A stretch of DNA of 37,906 bases, taken from Holophagaceae bacterium (GTDB lineage: Bacteria; Acidobacteriota; Holophagae; Holophagales; Holophagaceae). Location: NCBI GenBank assembly GCA_003165415.1, contig PLUC01000051.1, forward strand, positions 1 to 37,906. The letters run 5' to 3'. Shown one piece after another: positions 26,293 to 36,071 of the stretch (position 1 is the first letter of the stretch; every line of letters begins with the position of its first letter). Under the pieces are notes generated by a model, which made no database searches, was not told the origin of the DNA, and saw only the letters and a program-made list of their open reading frames with translations. The position numbers were made by a program, and so were the translations under genes.

Positions 26293-27294
26293 ATGAAGAA
26301 GCCGGTCCTCCTCGCACTGGTCCTGTTGCTCGTCCTGGCCTTCGCGGCGGCCGCCTGGGTCGCCCTGCGCCCACCGGCCGGGAAGCAGGCCCTGGTGTTC
26401 TACGGCAACGTCGATGTGCGTCAGATTTCCCTCGCCTTCAACGGCACCGGGCGGATCGCCACCCTGAGCGCCCAGGAGGGAGACCAGGTCCAGGAAGGAC
26501 AGGTGCTGGGCACGCTGGATGTGCGCACCGTCGCGCTGGAGCTGGCCCAGGCCGAGGCCCAGTGGCGGGCCAGCCAGATGGTCCTGCTGCGGCTCACCAA
26601 CGGCACCCGGCCGGAGGAGATCGCCCAGGACCGGGCCAATGTCGCCTCGGCCAAGGCCGATGCCGACAACGCCCTCCAGCGGCTGGCGCGGGTGGAGTCG
26701 GCCAACGGCGGCACCGGAGGCCAGGCCGTGAGCCAGCAGGATGTGGACAGCGCCCGGGCGCTGGCGCAGGTGACCCGGGCCAAGCTCGACAATGTCGGCA
26801 AGGCCCTCGACCTGGCCTTGGCCGGGCCGCGCATGGAAGAGATCGGCGAGTCCCGGGCCCAGGCCGAGGCGGCCCGCGCGCAGGTGGACCTGCTCGGCCA
26901 CTACCTGGAAGATTGCCGGCTCCTGGCGCCGGTCACGGCCGTGGTGCGCAGCCGGCTGCTGGAGCCGGGCGACATGGCCGACCCCATGCATCCGGCCCTG
27001 GCGCTGGCAGTGCTCAGCCCGAAGTGGGTGCGCGCCTACGTCAGCGAACCGGACCTGGGGCAGATCAAACTGGGCGCCGCGGCCCGGGTGACCACCGACA
27101 GCCAACCCAACCAGGCCATCGCCGGCCGGGTGGGCTACATCTCCTCGGTGGCGGAATTCACGCCCAAGACCGTCCAGACCCAGGAACTGCGCACCAGCCT
27201 CGTCTACGAGATCCGGGTGCTGGTGGACGACCCCGAGGACCGGCTGCGCCTGGGCATGCCCGCCACCGTGCGCCTGGCGGACGGCGCGCCATGA
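26293..27294 (+). CDS. HlyD-type periplasmic adaptor of ABC exporter (YbhG-like)
   Basis: A 333-residue membrane-fusion protein. An N-terminal anchor (VLLALVLLLVLAFAAAAWVAL) is followed by a biotinyl-lipoyl-like segment (GNVDVRQISLAFNGTGRIATLSAQEGDQVQEGQVLGTLD). A coiled-coil hairpin rich in Ala/Gln/Arg follows (ELAQAEAQW..., ESRAQAEAARAQVDLL), then the second lipoyl half (LLAPVTAVVRSRLLEPGDMADP) and a beta barrel. It would link the inner-membrane ABC transporter to the NodT channel. The layout matches YbhG, the adaptor of the Escherichia coli YbhGFSR exporter. The stop overlaps the next start as ATGA. Confidence 0.92.
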   Translation: MKKPVLLALVLLLVLAFAAAAWVALRPPAGKQALVFYGNVDVRQISLAFNGTGRIATLSAQEGDQVQEGQVLGTLDVRTVALELAQAEAQWRASQMVLLRLTNGTRPEEIAQDRANVASAKADADNALQRLARVESANGGTGGQAVSQQDVDSARALAQVTRAKLDNVGKALDLALAGPRMEEIGESRAQAEAARAQVDLLGHYLEDCRLLAPVTAVVRSRLLEPGDMADPMHPALALAVLSPKWVRAYVSEPDLGQIKLGAAARVTTDSQPNQAIAGRVGYISSVAEFTPKTVQTQELRTSLVYEIRVLVDDPEDRLRLGMPATVRLADGAP

Positions 27295-29048
27295 CCCAGG
27301 AACCGGCGCTGTGGGCCAAGGGCATCCACAAACGTTTCGTGGTGAAGAAGACCGGCAAGACCGTGAACGCGCTGACGGATGTGTCCCTGGCCATCCGCCC
27401 GGGCGAGCTGAGCGCGCTGGTGGGGCCGGACGGCGCGGGCAAGACCACCCTGCTGCGCCTGGCCGCGGGCCTGCTGGACGCGGATGCGGGGGAACTCACG
27501 GTGCTGGGCCTCTCCGCCCCCCGGCAGGCCCAGGCGATCCAGAACCGCATCAGCTACATGCCCCAGCGGTTCGGTCTGTACGAGGACCTGTCGGTGCAGG
27601 AGAACCTGGACCTGTACGCGGACATGCACGGGGTTGCCCGGGCCGACCGGCGCGAGCGCTATGCCCGCCTCCTGGCCATGACCGACCTCGGGCCGTTCAC
27701 CTCCCGCCTGGTGGGCCAGCTCTCGGGCGGCATGAAGCAGAAGCTGGGGCTGGCCTGCACCCTGGTGGGTTCCCCGGAGCTGCTCCTGCTGGACGAGCCC
27801 ACGGTCGGCGTCGATCCGGTGTCGCGGCAGGAATTGTGGGTGATCCTGGACCAGCTCATCGCGGACGAGCACCTCACGGTGCTGGTGAGCACGTCCTATC
27901 TGGACGAGGCCGAGCGCTGCGCCCGGGTGTTCATCCTGCACCAGGGCAAGGTGCTGGCCGAGGGAACCCCCGGGGAGATCCGCGAGCACGCCAAGGGCCT
28001 GGTCTTCATCGCCACGCCCCCCCAAGGGGAAATCGCCCGGGTGCTGCAGGCGCGGCTGCACGACGATCCGGACACGGTGGATGCGGTGCCCCAGGGCGGG
28101 GAAGTGCGTTTCATCCGCAGCCGGCCGGCCCCGGCCGCCCTGCTCGCCGGCGCCAGCGCCAGGCCCGCCGAGGCGCGGCTGGAAGACGGCTTCATGGTCC
28201 TGCTGCGGGCCATCCAGCCGGCCCCCAAACCGGTCTCCGGAGCCGGCAAGGCCGCCCTCCTGGTGGCCCCGAAGGCCACGGCCCCCCCCGGGACGGTCAT
28301 CGAGGTGAAGAACCTCGTGCGCAAGTTCGGCGACTTCACGGCGGTGAACAGCACCTCCTTCTCGGTGCAGCGGGGCGAGGTGTTCGGCCTGCTGGGGCCC
28401 AACGGCGCGGGCAAGACCACCACCTTCCGCATCCTGTGCGGGCTCCTCCCGGCCACCAGCGGCTTCCTGCGGGTGGCGGGCGTGGACCTGCGCATCGCCA
28501 AGGCCGAGGCGCGCCGCAAGGTGGGCTACGTGTCCCAGAAATTCGCGCTCTACGGCAACATCTCCGTGGCCGACAACCTGGCTTTCTTCGGCGGCGCCTA
28601 CGGCCTGCACGGCCCGGAACTGGCCCAGCGCATCACCGCCGTCACCGGCGAGTTCGACCTGGGCGCCCACGCCGGCCTGCCCAGCGGAGAGCTGCCGGGC
28701 GGTTTCAAGCAGCGGCTGGCCATGGCGGCGGCCATGCTGCACGAGCCGGAGATCCTGTTCCTGGACGAGCCCACCAGCGGGGCCGACCCCATGGCGCGGC
28801 GTCAGTTCTGGCGCCGGATCACCGCCCTGGCGGCGGCGGGCACCACCGTGATCGTCACCACCCACTTCATGGAAGAGGCCGAATACTGCGACCGGATCCT
28901 GATCCAGGACGCCGGCAGTCTGCTGGCCCTGGGCACGCCCCAGGAAGTGCGCGTGCGCGCGGGCGCCAGCCCGGAGCACCCCATGAACATGGACGCCGCG
29001 TTCATCGCCATCGTGGAGCAGGGCCGCCGGGGCCAGGTGCCCGCATGA
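27291..29048 (+). CDS. ABC transporter ATP-binding protein with two fused ATPase domains (YbhF-like)
   Basis: The true start is ATG 27291 (MTQEPALWAKGIHKRF), giving 585 residues. Domain 1 (~1-300) has Walker A GPDGAGKTTLLRL at ~45, signature LSGGMKQKLGLA and Walker B LLLLDEPTVGVD. Domain 2 (~335-580) has Walker A GPNGAGKTTTFRI at ~369, Walker B ILFLDEPTSGAD, and a slightly degenerate signature LPGGFKQRLAMA. This is the YbhF arrangement, in which one protein replaces a dimer. It powers the ABC-2 permeases encoded next. Domain 1's ALVGPDGAGK and QRFGLYEDLSVQENL are typical. Four-bp overlaps on both sides indicate a tight operon. Confidence 0.94.
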   Translation: MTQEPALWAKGIHKRFVVKKTGKTVNALTDVSLAIRPGELSALVGPDGAGKTTLLRLAAGLLDADAGELTVLGLSAPRQAQAIQNRISYMPQRFGLYEDLSVQENLDLYADMHGVARADRRERYARLLAMTDLGPFTSRLVGQLSGGMKQKLGLACTLVGSPELLLLDEPTVGVDPVSRQELWVILDQLIADEHLTVLVSTSYLDEAERCARVFILHQGKVLAEGTPGEIREHAKGLVFIATPPQGEIARVLQARLHDDPDTVDAVPQGGEVRFIRSRPAPAALLAGASARPAEARLEDGFMVLLRAIQPAPKPVSGAGKAALLVAPKATAPPGTVIEVKNLVRKFGDFTAVNSTSFSVQRGEVFGLLGPNGAGKTTTFRILCGLLPATSGFLRVAGVDLRIAKAEARRKVGYVSQKFALYGNISVADNLAFFGGAYGLHGPELAQRITAVTGEFDLGAHAGLPSGELPGGFKQRLAMAAAMLHEPEILFLDEPTSGADPMARRQFWRRITALAAAGTTVIVTTHFMEEAEYCDRILIQDAGSLLALGTPQEVRVRAGASPEHPMNMDAAFIAIVEQGRRGQVPA

Positions 29049-30181
29049 GCCCGGCCGCCACCGGCTTCTGGCTCCGCCTGCTGGCGCTCACCCGCAAGGA
29101 GTTCCGGCAGATGGTGCGCGACCGCAGCAACCTCGCCATCGGCATCGGCCTGCCCATCGTCCTCATCCTGCTGTTCGGCTACGGCCTGTCCCTGGACGTC
29201 AAGAACACCCCGGTGGCCGTGGTCCTGGAGGACAGCTCCCCCCAGGCCATGGAGGCCATCTCCGGGCTGCAGGCATCCACCTACATCGCCCCGGTGCTGC
29301 TCTCCTCCATGCACGAGGCCGAGGCCCTCATGCGGGCCCACAAGGTGGACGGCATCCTGCGCCTGCGCAGTGACTTCTCCAGCCAGCTGGCGGCGGGCGA
29401 CGCCCACGTGCAGCTCCTGGTGCACGGCGGGGACGCCAACCGGGCCCGCATCGTCCTGGCCTACGTGCAGGGCGCCCTGGCGCAGTCCGGCATGCGCCAG
29501 GCCGATCGCGCCGTTCGGGGCGGCGGCGGCGCCGGCCAGGTGACCGTGGAGCCCCAGATGTGGTTCAACGCCGCCGGCGACAGCACCTATTTTCTGGTGC
29601 CCGGCCTCATCGTGCTGATCATGACCCTGGTGGGCGCCTTCCTCACCGCCATGGTGGTGGCCCGGGAGTGGGAGCGCGGCACCCTGGAAGCCCTGTTCGT
29701 CACCCCGGTGCGTCCGAACGAGATCCTGCTGGGCAAGCTCATCCCCTATTTCTGCGTGGGCCTGACCGGGCTGACCATGTGCCTCCTGGCGGCCCGCTTC
29801 CTGTTCCATGTGCCCATGCGCGGCTCGCTGGTCCTCATCATCGCCGCCTCGATGCTCTACCTGCTGGTCTCCCTCGGGCTGGGCCTGCTGATCTCGTCCC
29901 TCACCAAGAACCAGTTCCTGGCCAGCCAGCTGGCCCTGGTGACCAGCTTCATGCCGGCCATGATGCTCTCGGGGTTCATGTTCGACCTGCGCAGCGTGCC
30001 CGCGGTGATCCGCTACGTGGGAAACCTCCTGCCGGCCACCTACTACATCGAGCTGCTCAAGACCCTCTTCCTGGCCGGGGACGTGTGGCCGCTGGTGCTC
30101 AAGGACGCCGGCGTGCTGGCCATCTATGCGGCCTGCCTGCTGGTGGCGGCGCGGCTGGCGACCCAGAAGAAGCTGGGTTGA
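29045..30181 (+). CDS. ABC-2 type permease (YbhS-like)
   Basis: A 378-residue inner-membrane protein. A cytoplasmic N-terminus with RKEFRQMVRDRSNLAIGIGLPIVLILLFGYGLSLDVKN leads to helix 1. A large periplasmic domain (~45-180) follows, then five helices including VPGLIVLIMTLVGAFLTAMVVAREWERGTLEALFVTPV and SGFMFDLRSVP. AREWERGTLE.L..TP is the ABC-2 family hallmark. It overlaps the ATPase gene by 4 bp and forms a heterodimeric channel with the next permease. The substrate is not evident; relatives export cationic drugs or lipid-like compounds. Confidence 0.93.
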   Translation: MSPAATGFWLRLLALTRKEFRQMVRDRSNLAIGIGLPIVLILLFGYGLSLDVKNTPVAVVLEDSSPQAMEAISGLQASTYIAPVLLSSMHEAEALMRAHKVDGILRLRSDFSSQLAAGDAHVQLLVHGGDANRARIVLAYVQGALAQSGMRQADRAVRGGGGAGQVTVEPQMWFNAAGDSTYFLVPGLIVLIMTLVGAFLTAMVVAREWERGTLEALFVTPVRPNEILLGKLIPYFCVGLTGLTMCLLAARFLFHVPMRGSLVLIIAASMLYLLVSLGLGLLISSLTKNQFLASQLALVTSFMPAMMLSGFMFDLRSVPAVIRYVGNLLPATYYIELLKTLFLAGDVWPLVLKDAGVLAIYAACLLVAARLATQKKLG

Positions 30182-30190
30182 GGAGCGGCC

Positions 30191-31309
30191 ATGGCTGAAT
30201 ACCTGCGAGGGATCTTCTGTCTGGTGCGCAAGGAGCTGCTGGCGATCCTCAAGGACCCTGCCAGCCGCAACGTCCTGCTGCTGCCGGCGCTGTTGCAGTC
30301 GCTGATGTTCGGCTACGCCGCCACCTTCGACCTGAAGCAGGCTTCCTATGCGCTGCTGGACCAGAGCCACAGCGCGGCCTCCACCGAGCTGGTGGCGCGG
30401 CTGGAGGGGGCGGGCACCTTCAAGCGGGTGGCGACCCTGCAGCGGCCGGCGGACATCGACCGGGTCATCGACGAACAGGAAGCCCTGCTGGTGGTGCAGA
30501 TCAATCCCAGGTTCGCCGAACAGCTCCAGGCCGGAGAGACCGCGCCCGTCCAGCTGATCCTGGACGCCCGCAACTCCAACACCGCCGCCATGGCCGCGGG
30601 CTACGCGGGGGCCGTGGTGGAAGGGTTCAACGAGGACTGGGCCCGGGACCACGGCGGCGGCCACCCGGCGCTCAGCATCGACTCCCGCGCCTGGTACAAC
30701 CCCAACCTGGAAACCCGCTGGAACCTGCTCCCGGGCATGATCGCCAGCCTCAGCGTGCTGCAGACCCTGATGCTGGCCGCCCTGTCGGTGGCGCGGGAGC
30801 GGGAGCAGGGCACCTTCGACCAGCTCCTGGTCACGCCGCTGACCCCCACCCAGATCATGTTCGGCAAGGCGGTGCCGCCGGTGCTCATCGGCCTGCTGCA
30901 GGCGAGCATCGTGCTGTTGGTGACCCGGGCCTGGTTCCAGGTGCCCTTCGCCGGCTCCTACCTCACCCTGTACCTGGGCCTGCTCATGTTCACCATCGCC
31001 AGCGTGGGCATCGGCCTGTCCATTTCGGCCTTTTCGGCCAACATGCAGCAGGCCATGCTCTATTCCTTCATGCTGATCATGCCCCTCTCCCTGCTTTCGG
31101 GGCTGTACACGCCCCTGCGCAACATGCCGGTGATCATGCAGGCGCTCACCCTGGTGAACCCCCTGCGCTACGCCGTGGACCTGGTGCAGCGGGTATACCT
31201 GGAAGGGGTGGGCTTCGGCGCGGTGGTGAGCGACATCTGGCCGATGCTGCTCATGGCCCTGGTGACGCTGCCCACCGCCGCCTGGCTGTTCCGCCACCGT
31301 CTGGTCTGA
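30191..31309 (+). CDS. ABC-2 type permease (YbhR-like)
   Basis: A 372-residue paralogue of the previous permease with the same topology. It has an N-terminal RKELLAILKDPASRNVLLLPALLQSLMFGYAATFDLKQ, a periplasmic domain, then LPGMIASLSVLQTLMLAALSVAREREQGTFDQLLVTPL and SGLYTPLRNMPVIMQALTLVNPLRYAVDLVQRVYLEG. The start has Shine-Dalgarno AGGAG six bases upstream. It lies 9 bp downstream of the first permease. Together the two permeases and the double ATPase make a complete ABC-2 exporter core. Confidence 0.93.
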   Translation: MAEYLRGIFCLVRKELLAILKDPASRNVLLLPALLQSLMFGYAATFDLKQASYALLDQSHSAASTELVARLEGAGTFKRVATLQRPADIDRVIDEQEALLVVQINPRFAEQLQAGETAPVQLILDARNSNTAAMAAGYAGAVVEGFNEDWARDHGGGHPALSIDSRAWYNPNLETRWNLLPGMIASLSVLQTLMLAALSVAREREQGTFDQLLVTPLTPTQIMFGKAVPPVLIGLLQASIVLLVTRAWFQVPFAGSYLTLYLGLLMFTIASVGIGLSISAFSANMQQAMLYSFMLIMPLSLLSGLYTPLRNMPVIMQALTLVNPLRYAVDLVQRVYLEGVGFGAVVSDIWPMLLMALVTLPTAAWLFRHRLV

Positions 31310-31318
31310 GGATTCCCC

Positions 31319-32818
31319 ATGTCGATGCCCAACCTCCGTCCCCCTGAATTTCTGATCCCGCTGCTGGCGGCGGTCCTCACCGGCTGCACGGTCGGCCCGG
31401 CCTTCAAGGCCCCGGAGCTCATCGCGCCGGCCGACTGGAACAGCTGGCACGGGGGCGCCGCGCAGCTGGCCGCGGGTCCCCAGGATCCGGCCGTGCCGGC
31501 GGAATCCTGGTGGCAGTCCTTCAACGACCCCACCCTCACCCGGCTGGTGGACCAGGCGGCGCGCGCCAATCAGGATCTGCGGTCGGCGGCCCTGCGCTTC
31601 GACCAGAGCCGGGTCCAGCGGCTGACCGTCACCGCCCAGAGGGGTCCCCAGGTGAACGCCAGCGCGTCGGCCACCCGGGACAAGGACAGCGAGAACGGTG
31701 CGGAGACCCGGCTGTTCAGCGCCCTGGCGCCACCCGGCGAGGAGGGCCCCCTGCTGAAGACCGTGGGCAGCCCCTACTCCCTCTACCAGGCCGGCTTCGA
31801 CGCCTCGTGGGAGCTGGACCTGTGGGGCCGGGTCCGGCGCTCGGTGGAGGCGGCGGACGCGGACGTGGACGCCGCGGCGGCCACCCTGGCCGAGGTCAGG
31901 CTGACCATGGAGGCCGAGGTTGCCCGCAACTACTTCGAACTGCGCGGCGCCCAGCAGCAGCTGCGGCTCACCCGCACCCAGATCGCCACCGGCGGGCAGG
32001 CGCTGGGTCTGGCCCAGGCCCAGGCGCACTGGGGTCTGGTGAACGAACTCGCGGTCACCCAGCAGGAGGCCCTCCTGGCCGTCCAGCGCGCCCGCCTGCC
32101 GCAGCTCCAGGCCCAGGAAGCCCAGGCGTGCAACCAGATCACCCTGCTGCTGGACCGGCATCCGGGGGACCTGAACCAGGAGCTGGCGGACAACGGCCTG
32201 GTCCTGGGCCTGGAGACCGTGCCCGACCTGAAGCTGGGGCTGCCGGGGGACCTGGCGCGGCGGCGCCCGGACATCCGCCGGGCCGAAGCCGTGCTGCGCA
32301 ATGCCGTGGCCGGCATCGGGATCGCCCAGGCCGATCTCTATCCCAAAATCACCCTTGGCGCCACCTTCGGCCTGCAGTCCACCGACACCGGCCAGTTCGC
32401 CGAATGGAGCAGCACCCAGTGGACGGTCGGCCCCAGCCTTTCCATCCCGGTCTTCGACCAGGGACGCCGCCGGGCCATCGTCAAGCTGCGCGGACTGCAG
32501 CAGCAGGAGGCCGCGGTGGACTACCAGCAGACCGTGCTCAAGGCCTGGCACGAGATCGACGATGACCTGAGCGCGTACCAGGCCGAGCGGCAGCGCGGCG
32601 CCCTCCTGGCCGTGCAGACCCGCAGCGCCGCCCTGGCCTTCAAGCTGGCCCAGGCCCGCTACGGCAGCGGTCTGACCGACTACCTCACGGAGCTTGATGC
32701 CCGCCGCGTCCTCCTGCAGGCGGAGCAGGACCAGGCTGACAGCGGTGCCCAGCTGTTCATCCACCTGGTGGCGATCCACAAGGCCCTGGGCGGTTCGTCT
32801 CAGCCGCCGGGGCGGTAG
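31319..32818 (+). CDS. NodT-type outer membrane efflux lipoprotein
   Basis: A 499-residue protein with a lipoprotein signal peptide: FLIPLLAAVLTGC, lipobox LTGC, followed by TVGPAFKAPE, the typical start of NodT/OprM channels. Later motifs are WWQSFNDPTLTRLVDQA, YQAGFDASWELDLWGRVRRSVEAADAD and RPDIRRAEAVLRNAVAGIGIAQADLYPKI, all characteristic. It would form the outer-membrane exit duct for the exporter, completing a tripartite machine encoded in one operon. It starts 9 bp after the permease stop. The 3' end overlaps the convergent acyl-CoA synthetase by 19 bp. Confidence 0.94.
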   Translation: MSMPNLRPPEFLIPLLAAVLTGCTVGPAFKAPELIAPADWNSWHGGAAQLAAGPQDPAVPAESWWQSFNDPTLTRLVDQAARANQDLRSAALRFDQSRVQRLTVTAQRGPQVNASASATRDKDSENGAETRLFSALAPPGEEGPLLKTVGSPYSLYQAGFDASWELDLWGRVRRSVEAADADVDAAAATLAEVRLTMEAEVARNYFELRGAQQQLRLTRTQIATGGQALGLAQAQAHWGLVNELAVTQQEALLAVQRARLPQLQAQEAQACNQITLLLDRHPGDLNQELADNGLVLGLETVPDLKLGLPGDLARRRPDIRRAEAVLRNAVAGIGIAQADLYPKITLGATFGLQSTDTGQFAEWSSTQWTVGPSLSIPVFDQGRRRAIVKLRGLQQQEAAVDYQQTVLKAWHEIDDDLSAYQAERQRGALLAVQTRSAALAFKLAQARYGSGLTDYLTELDARRVLLQAEQDQADSGAQLFIHLVAIHKALGGSSQPPGR

Positions 32819-34632
32819 AGGCCTTCGATGGTGTCCTTGAACGCCTCGTTCACCTCGCGGCGCTTGAGCTTGAGCGAAGGGGTCAGCAGGCCGCTGGCCG
32901 GGGTCAGCTCCTGGGGCAGCAGGGCGATCCGGCGGATGCGCTCGTAGGCGGGCAGCTTGGCGTTCACGTGGTTCACCCGGGTCATGAGCTTGGCCACCAC
33001 CCTGGGGTGCGCCACCATCTCCGCGTCGTCGGCGAAGGCCAGGTCCTTGCGCTCGCACCAGGCGCGCAGGGCGGAGTAGTGCGGCACGATCAGCGCCGCC
33101 AGGTGGTTCCGGCGGTCGCCCACCACGATCGCCTGCTCGATGTAGAAGTCCTCCCGCAGCTCGTTCTCCAGGGGCTGGGGGGCCACGTTCTTGCCGCCGT
33201 TGGTGACGATGATCTCCTTCTTGCGGTCGGTGATCTTCACCCGGCCCTGGGGATCCATCTCGCCCACGTCTCCGGTGTGGAAATAGCCCTCCTCGTCGAA
33301 CACCTCCCGGGTGGCCGCTTCCTGCTTCCAATAGCCCTGCATGATGTTGGGGCCCTGGCAGAGGATCTCGCCGTCCTCGGCCAGCTTGAGGAAGGGCCGG
33401 CCGTTCCAGGTCTTGAGCACGGGCGTGCCCACGTAGCCCGGGCGCACCCGGCCCAGGCGGTTGAGGGTGAGGATCGGGCTGGTCTCGGTGAGGCCGTAGC
33501 CTTCAAAGATGGGCACGCCCATGGCCCAGAAGAAGTCCATGATCTGGGGATTCAGGGCCGCCCCGCCGGTGACGCAGAAGCGCAGCCGTCCGCCGGTCTT
33601 TTCCCGCACCTTGGACAGCAGGATCCGGTCCGCCAGCTGCCAGGACAGGTTGAGGAAGGCCCGGGGCCGGCGGTCCAGGTAGAGGTGGCGCACCACCCGG
33701 TGGCAGGTGGCGGTGGCCCAGCGGAACACCATCCGGCGGGTCCATCCCCCCGAGCTGACCGCGTCGCGCACCTTGGCGTAGATCTTCTCGAAGATCCGGG
33801 GCACCGCCATGAGCACGGCGGGGCGGACCTCCAGGATGTTCTGGGGCATGGAGATCAGGCTTTCGGCATAGTAGATGGCGATGCCCAGCTGGAACATCGC
33901 GTAGTGGCCGCCGGTGCGCTCGAAAATGTGGGAAAGGGGCAGCACGCTCAGGCAGCGGTCGCCCCGCACGGGCCGCAGGGCCAGGATGGCGATCTCGATG
34001 GTCGCGGTGAGGTTGCTGGCGATGTTGCCGTGGCTGAGCATGGCGCCCTTGGGTTCGCCGGTGGTGCCCGAGGTGTAGATGAGCGTGAGCAGGTCCTCCG
34101 GCCGGCGCTCCCCGGCCCAGGCCCGCACCTCGCCCCGCCGCCCGTCCTGGGCTTCGCCCTCCTCCTGCAGGCGCGACCAGGTCACCCGGGTCTTGCCGGC
34201 GCACTCGGTGGGCTCCTCCCCGTTGCCGTCCAGGATGAGCAGGGTCTCCAGGTCCGGCAGCCGGTCCAGGGCCGGCCGCACCTTGGCCAGCTGGGCGGGA
34301 TTGGAGACCAGCAGCCAGCGGGCGCCGGCGTCCTGGAGGATGTAGGCGGTCTGGTCGGCGGTGAGGGTGTGGTAGATGGGGACGCTCACCACCCCCAGCA
34401 GCGCGCAGGCGAAATCCGCCATGGCCCACTCCGGGCGGTTTTCCGAAAGGATGGCCAGCCGGTCCCCGCTGCGCAGCCCCCGGGCGTGCAGGGCCAGGGC
34501 CAGACGCTCCACCCGCACCTGCAGCTCCCGGTGGGAGATGGGCCGGTACGCCCCCCCCGCCTTGGCCGCGAAGGCGTCCGGCAGGTCGAACTTCAGGGTG
34601 TCGTAGAAAAGGTCAGCGATGGTCTGGGCCAA
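32800..34632 (-). CDS. Long-chain fatty acid-CoA ligase (AMP-forming)
   Basis: A 610-residue ANL-superfamily enzyme starting with TTG 34632, with GGAG eight bases upstream and no suitable ATG before the conserved region. Visible motifs are the P-loop LIYTSGTTGEPKGAMLSHGN, the A5-type GYGLTETSPI, and the hinge/D-G motif YFHTGDVGEMDPQGRVKITDRKKEIIVTNGGKNVAPQPLE. The SGTTG.PKG.MLSH..I and NGGKNV.P.PLE pattern is that of FadD15-like/long-chain acyl-CoA synthetases. It activates free fatty acids to acyl-CoA at the membrane for beta-oxidation or lipid recycling. No beta-oxidation genes adjoin it. Confidence 0.94.
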   Translation of the reverse strand: MAQTIADLFYDTLKFDLPDAFAAKAGGAYRPISHRELQVRVERLALALHARGLRSGDRLAILSENRPEWAMADFACALLGVVSVPIYHTLTADQTAYILQDAGARWLLVSNPAQLAKVRPALDRLPDLETLLILDGNGEEPTECAGKTRVTWSRLQEEGEAQDGRRGEVRAWAGERRPEDLLTLIYTSGTTGEPKGAMLSHGNIASNLTATIEIAILALRPVRGDRCLSVLPLSHIFERTGGHYAMFQLGIAIYYAESLISMPQNILEVRPAVLMAVPRIFEKIYAKVRDAVSSGGWTRRMVFRWATATCHRVVRHLYLDRRPRAFLNLSWQLADRILLSKVREKTGGRLRFCVTGGAALNPQIMDFFWAMGVPIFEGYGLTETSPILTLNRLGRVRPGYVGTPVLKTWNGRPFLKLAEDGEILCQGPNIMQGYWKQEAATREVFDEEGYFHTGDVGEMDPQGRVKITDRKKEIIVTNGGKNVAPQPLENELREDFYIEQAIVVGDRRNHLAALIVPHYSALRAWCERKDLAFADDAEMVAHPRVVAKLMTRVNHVNAKLPAYERIRRIALLPQELTPASGLLTPSLKLKRREVNEAFKDTIEGLYRPGG

Positions 34633-34685
34633 ACGGGCGGCTCCGAATGAGGGGGGAAGCCGAATATTAGCAGGTAATTCGGCCT

Positions 34686-35840
34686 TTAATAAAGGAACAT
34701 CGGTTTGCCTTCCACATGACGGATCTTGGGCCGGTAGTTCTCCTTGTCGTAGAGCTCCTCCACGTCCACCCGCTTGAGCCCCTGGGTGATGAGCGTGATG
34801 GGGACGCTGGCGTAGGTGCCGTTGCGCAGGGCCACCAGGCGGTTGCGTTCGCCGCCCTTGATGATGTTGATGGCCACGTTGGCGAAGTTCACGGCCACCA
34901 TCAGGTCCAGGCTGTCCGGGGCCCCGGAGCGCATGAGGTAGGACACCTGCTGGTTCAGCACGTCCTCGGCGGTGAGCTGCTTGAGGGCCTCGCCAAGGAT
35001 GTGGCCGATGCCGCCCAGCTTCTTGTGGCCGTAGGCGTCCGCTTCGCCGAATTCCACCGGGGTCCCCCCCGTCATGTGCGCGCCCTCGCTTACCGTGATC
35101 ATGGCGTAATTGCTTGGATTACTACGCTTGTCGCTCATGATCTTCTCGGCGACGCGGAGCGGGTCGAACGGCACCTCGCTGATGAGCGCCCGGTCCACCC
35201 CGGCCAGGTACGAGGCCAGCAGGGAAGTCTCCCCCGAGTTGCGCCCGAACAGTTCCACGATGGCGATGCGCTCGTGGGATCCGGCGGAGGTGCGGAGCTG
35301 GTGGATGAACTCCACGCTGCGGGTGACCGCCGTGGAGAAGCCGATGCAGTAGTCCGTGCCGAAGATGTCGTTGTCCATGGTCTTGGGGATGGCCACGATG
35401 GGGACCCCTTCCCGGGCCAGGCGCTCGCCGTAGGAGAGGGTGTCGTCGCCGCCGATGGGGATCAGGATGTCGATGCCCAGGCGGTTGATGACATCCAGCA
35501 CATGGGGGGTGAAGTCGAACGGTCCCTCCACGCCTTCCTGCACCAGGTGCTTCAGGAAAGCCGGGACCTTGGCGGACCGTACCTTGCCGGGGTGGGTGCG
35601 GCTGGTGTGGAGGAAGGTGCCCCCCGAGCGGTCCACCGTGCGGGTGTTCAGCTTGTCCAGGGGGGTGATGCACTTGGCATGGGTTTCCGGGTCGTCCAGG
35701 TCGTACTCCAGCAGTCCCGCCCAGCCCCGGCGGATGCCCAGCACCTCGAACCCCTCCTCGATGGCCCTGTGCACCAGCATTTTGATGCACGGGTTCAGTC
35801 CCGGCACGTCGCCCCCGCCCGTCAAGACACCGATCCGCAT
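34686..35840 (-). CDS. 6-phosphofructokinase, pyrophosphate-type active site
   Basis: The ATG at 35840 ([20 protein letters not shown]) has a perfect AGGAGG at 7-bp spacing and is preferred to the track's GTG at 35846, giving 384 residues. PFK motifs are [38 protein letters not shown], and the substrate region [19 protein letters not shown]. The position that is Gly in ATP enzymes (GGDG) is Asp here (GGDD), and PGTIDND is replaced by PKTMDND. Both changes are associated with PPi use. It probably interconverts fructose-6-phosphate and fructose-1,6-bisphosphate with pyrophosphate, reversibly. Phosphoryl-donor choice is inferred from these residues. Confidence 0.9.
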   Translation of the reverse strand: MRIGVLTGGGDVPGLNPCIKMLVHRAIEEGFEVLGIRRGWAGLLEYDLDDPETHAKCITPLDKLNTRTVDRSGGTFLHTSRTHPGKVRSAKVPAFLKHLVQEGVEGPFDFTPHVLDVINRLGIDILIPIGGDDTLSYGERLAREGVPIVAIPKTMDNDIFGTDYCIGFSTAVTRSVEFIHQLRTSAGSHERIAIVELFGRNSGETSLLASYLAGVDRALISEVPFDPLRVAEKIMSDKRSNPSNYAMITVSEGAHMTGGTPVEFGEADAYGHKKLGGIGHILGEALKQLTAEDVLNQQVSYLMRSGAPDSLDLMVAVNFANVAINIIKGGERNRLVALRNGTYASVPITLITQGLKRVDVEELYDKENYRPKIRHVEGKPMFLY

Positions 35841-35972
35841 GGCCACGCCTCCTGGAAAGTCCGTGAAGGATCATCCTACGCGAAGAAAGGGGACGGCGGG
35901 TGACGAACCAGCCGGGTCCGGGCAAGAAGGCTTGCCTTGGGTCCCGGCAGGGGATACGATGAAAAGCCTCCT

Positions 35973-36065
<93 letters not shown>

Positions 36066-36071
36066 AAAATC

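Noticed and set aside
28802-33331. 1509-residue open frame on the minus strand across the exporter operon
   Set aside because: It is an antisense shadow of four well-supported genes and the C-terminal part of the acyl-CoA ligase. Its product is low-complexity (Gln/Gly/His/Arg-rich) with no domains, typical of stop-poor frames in high-GC DNA.
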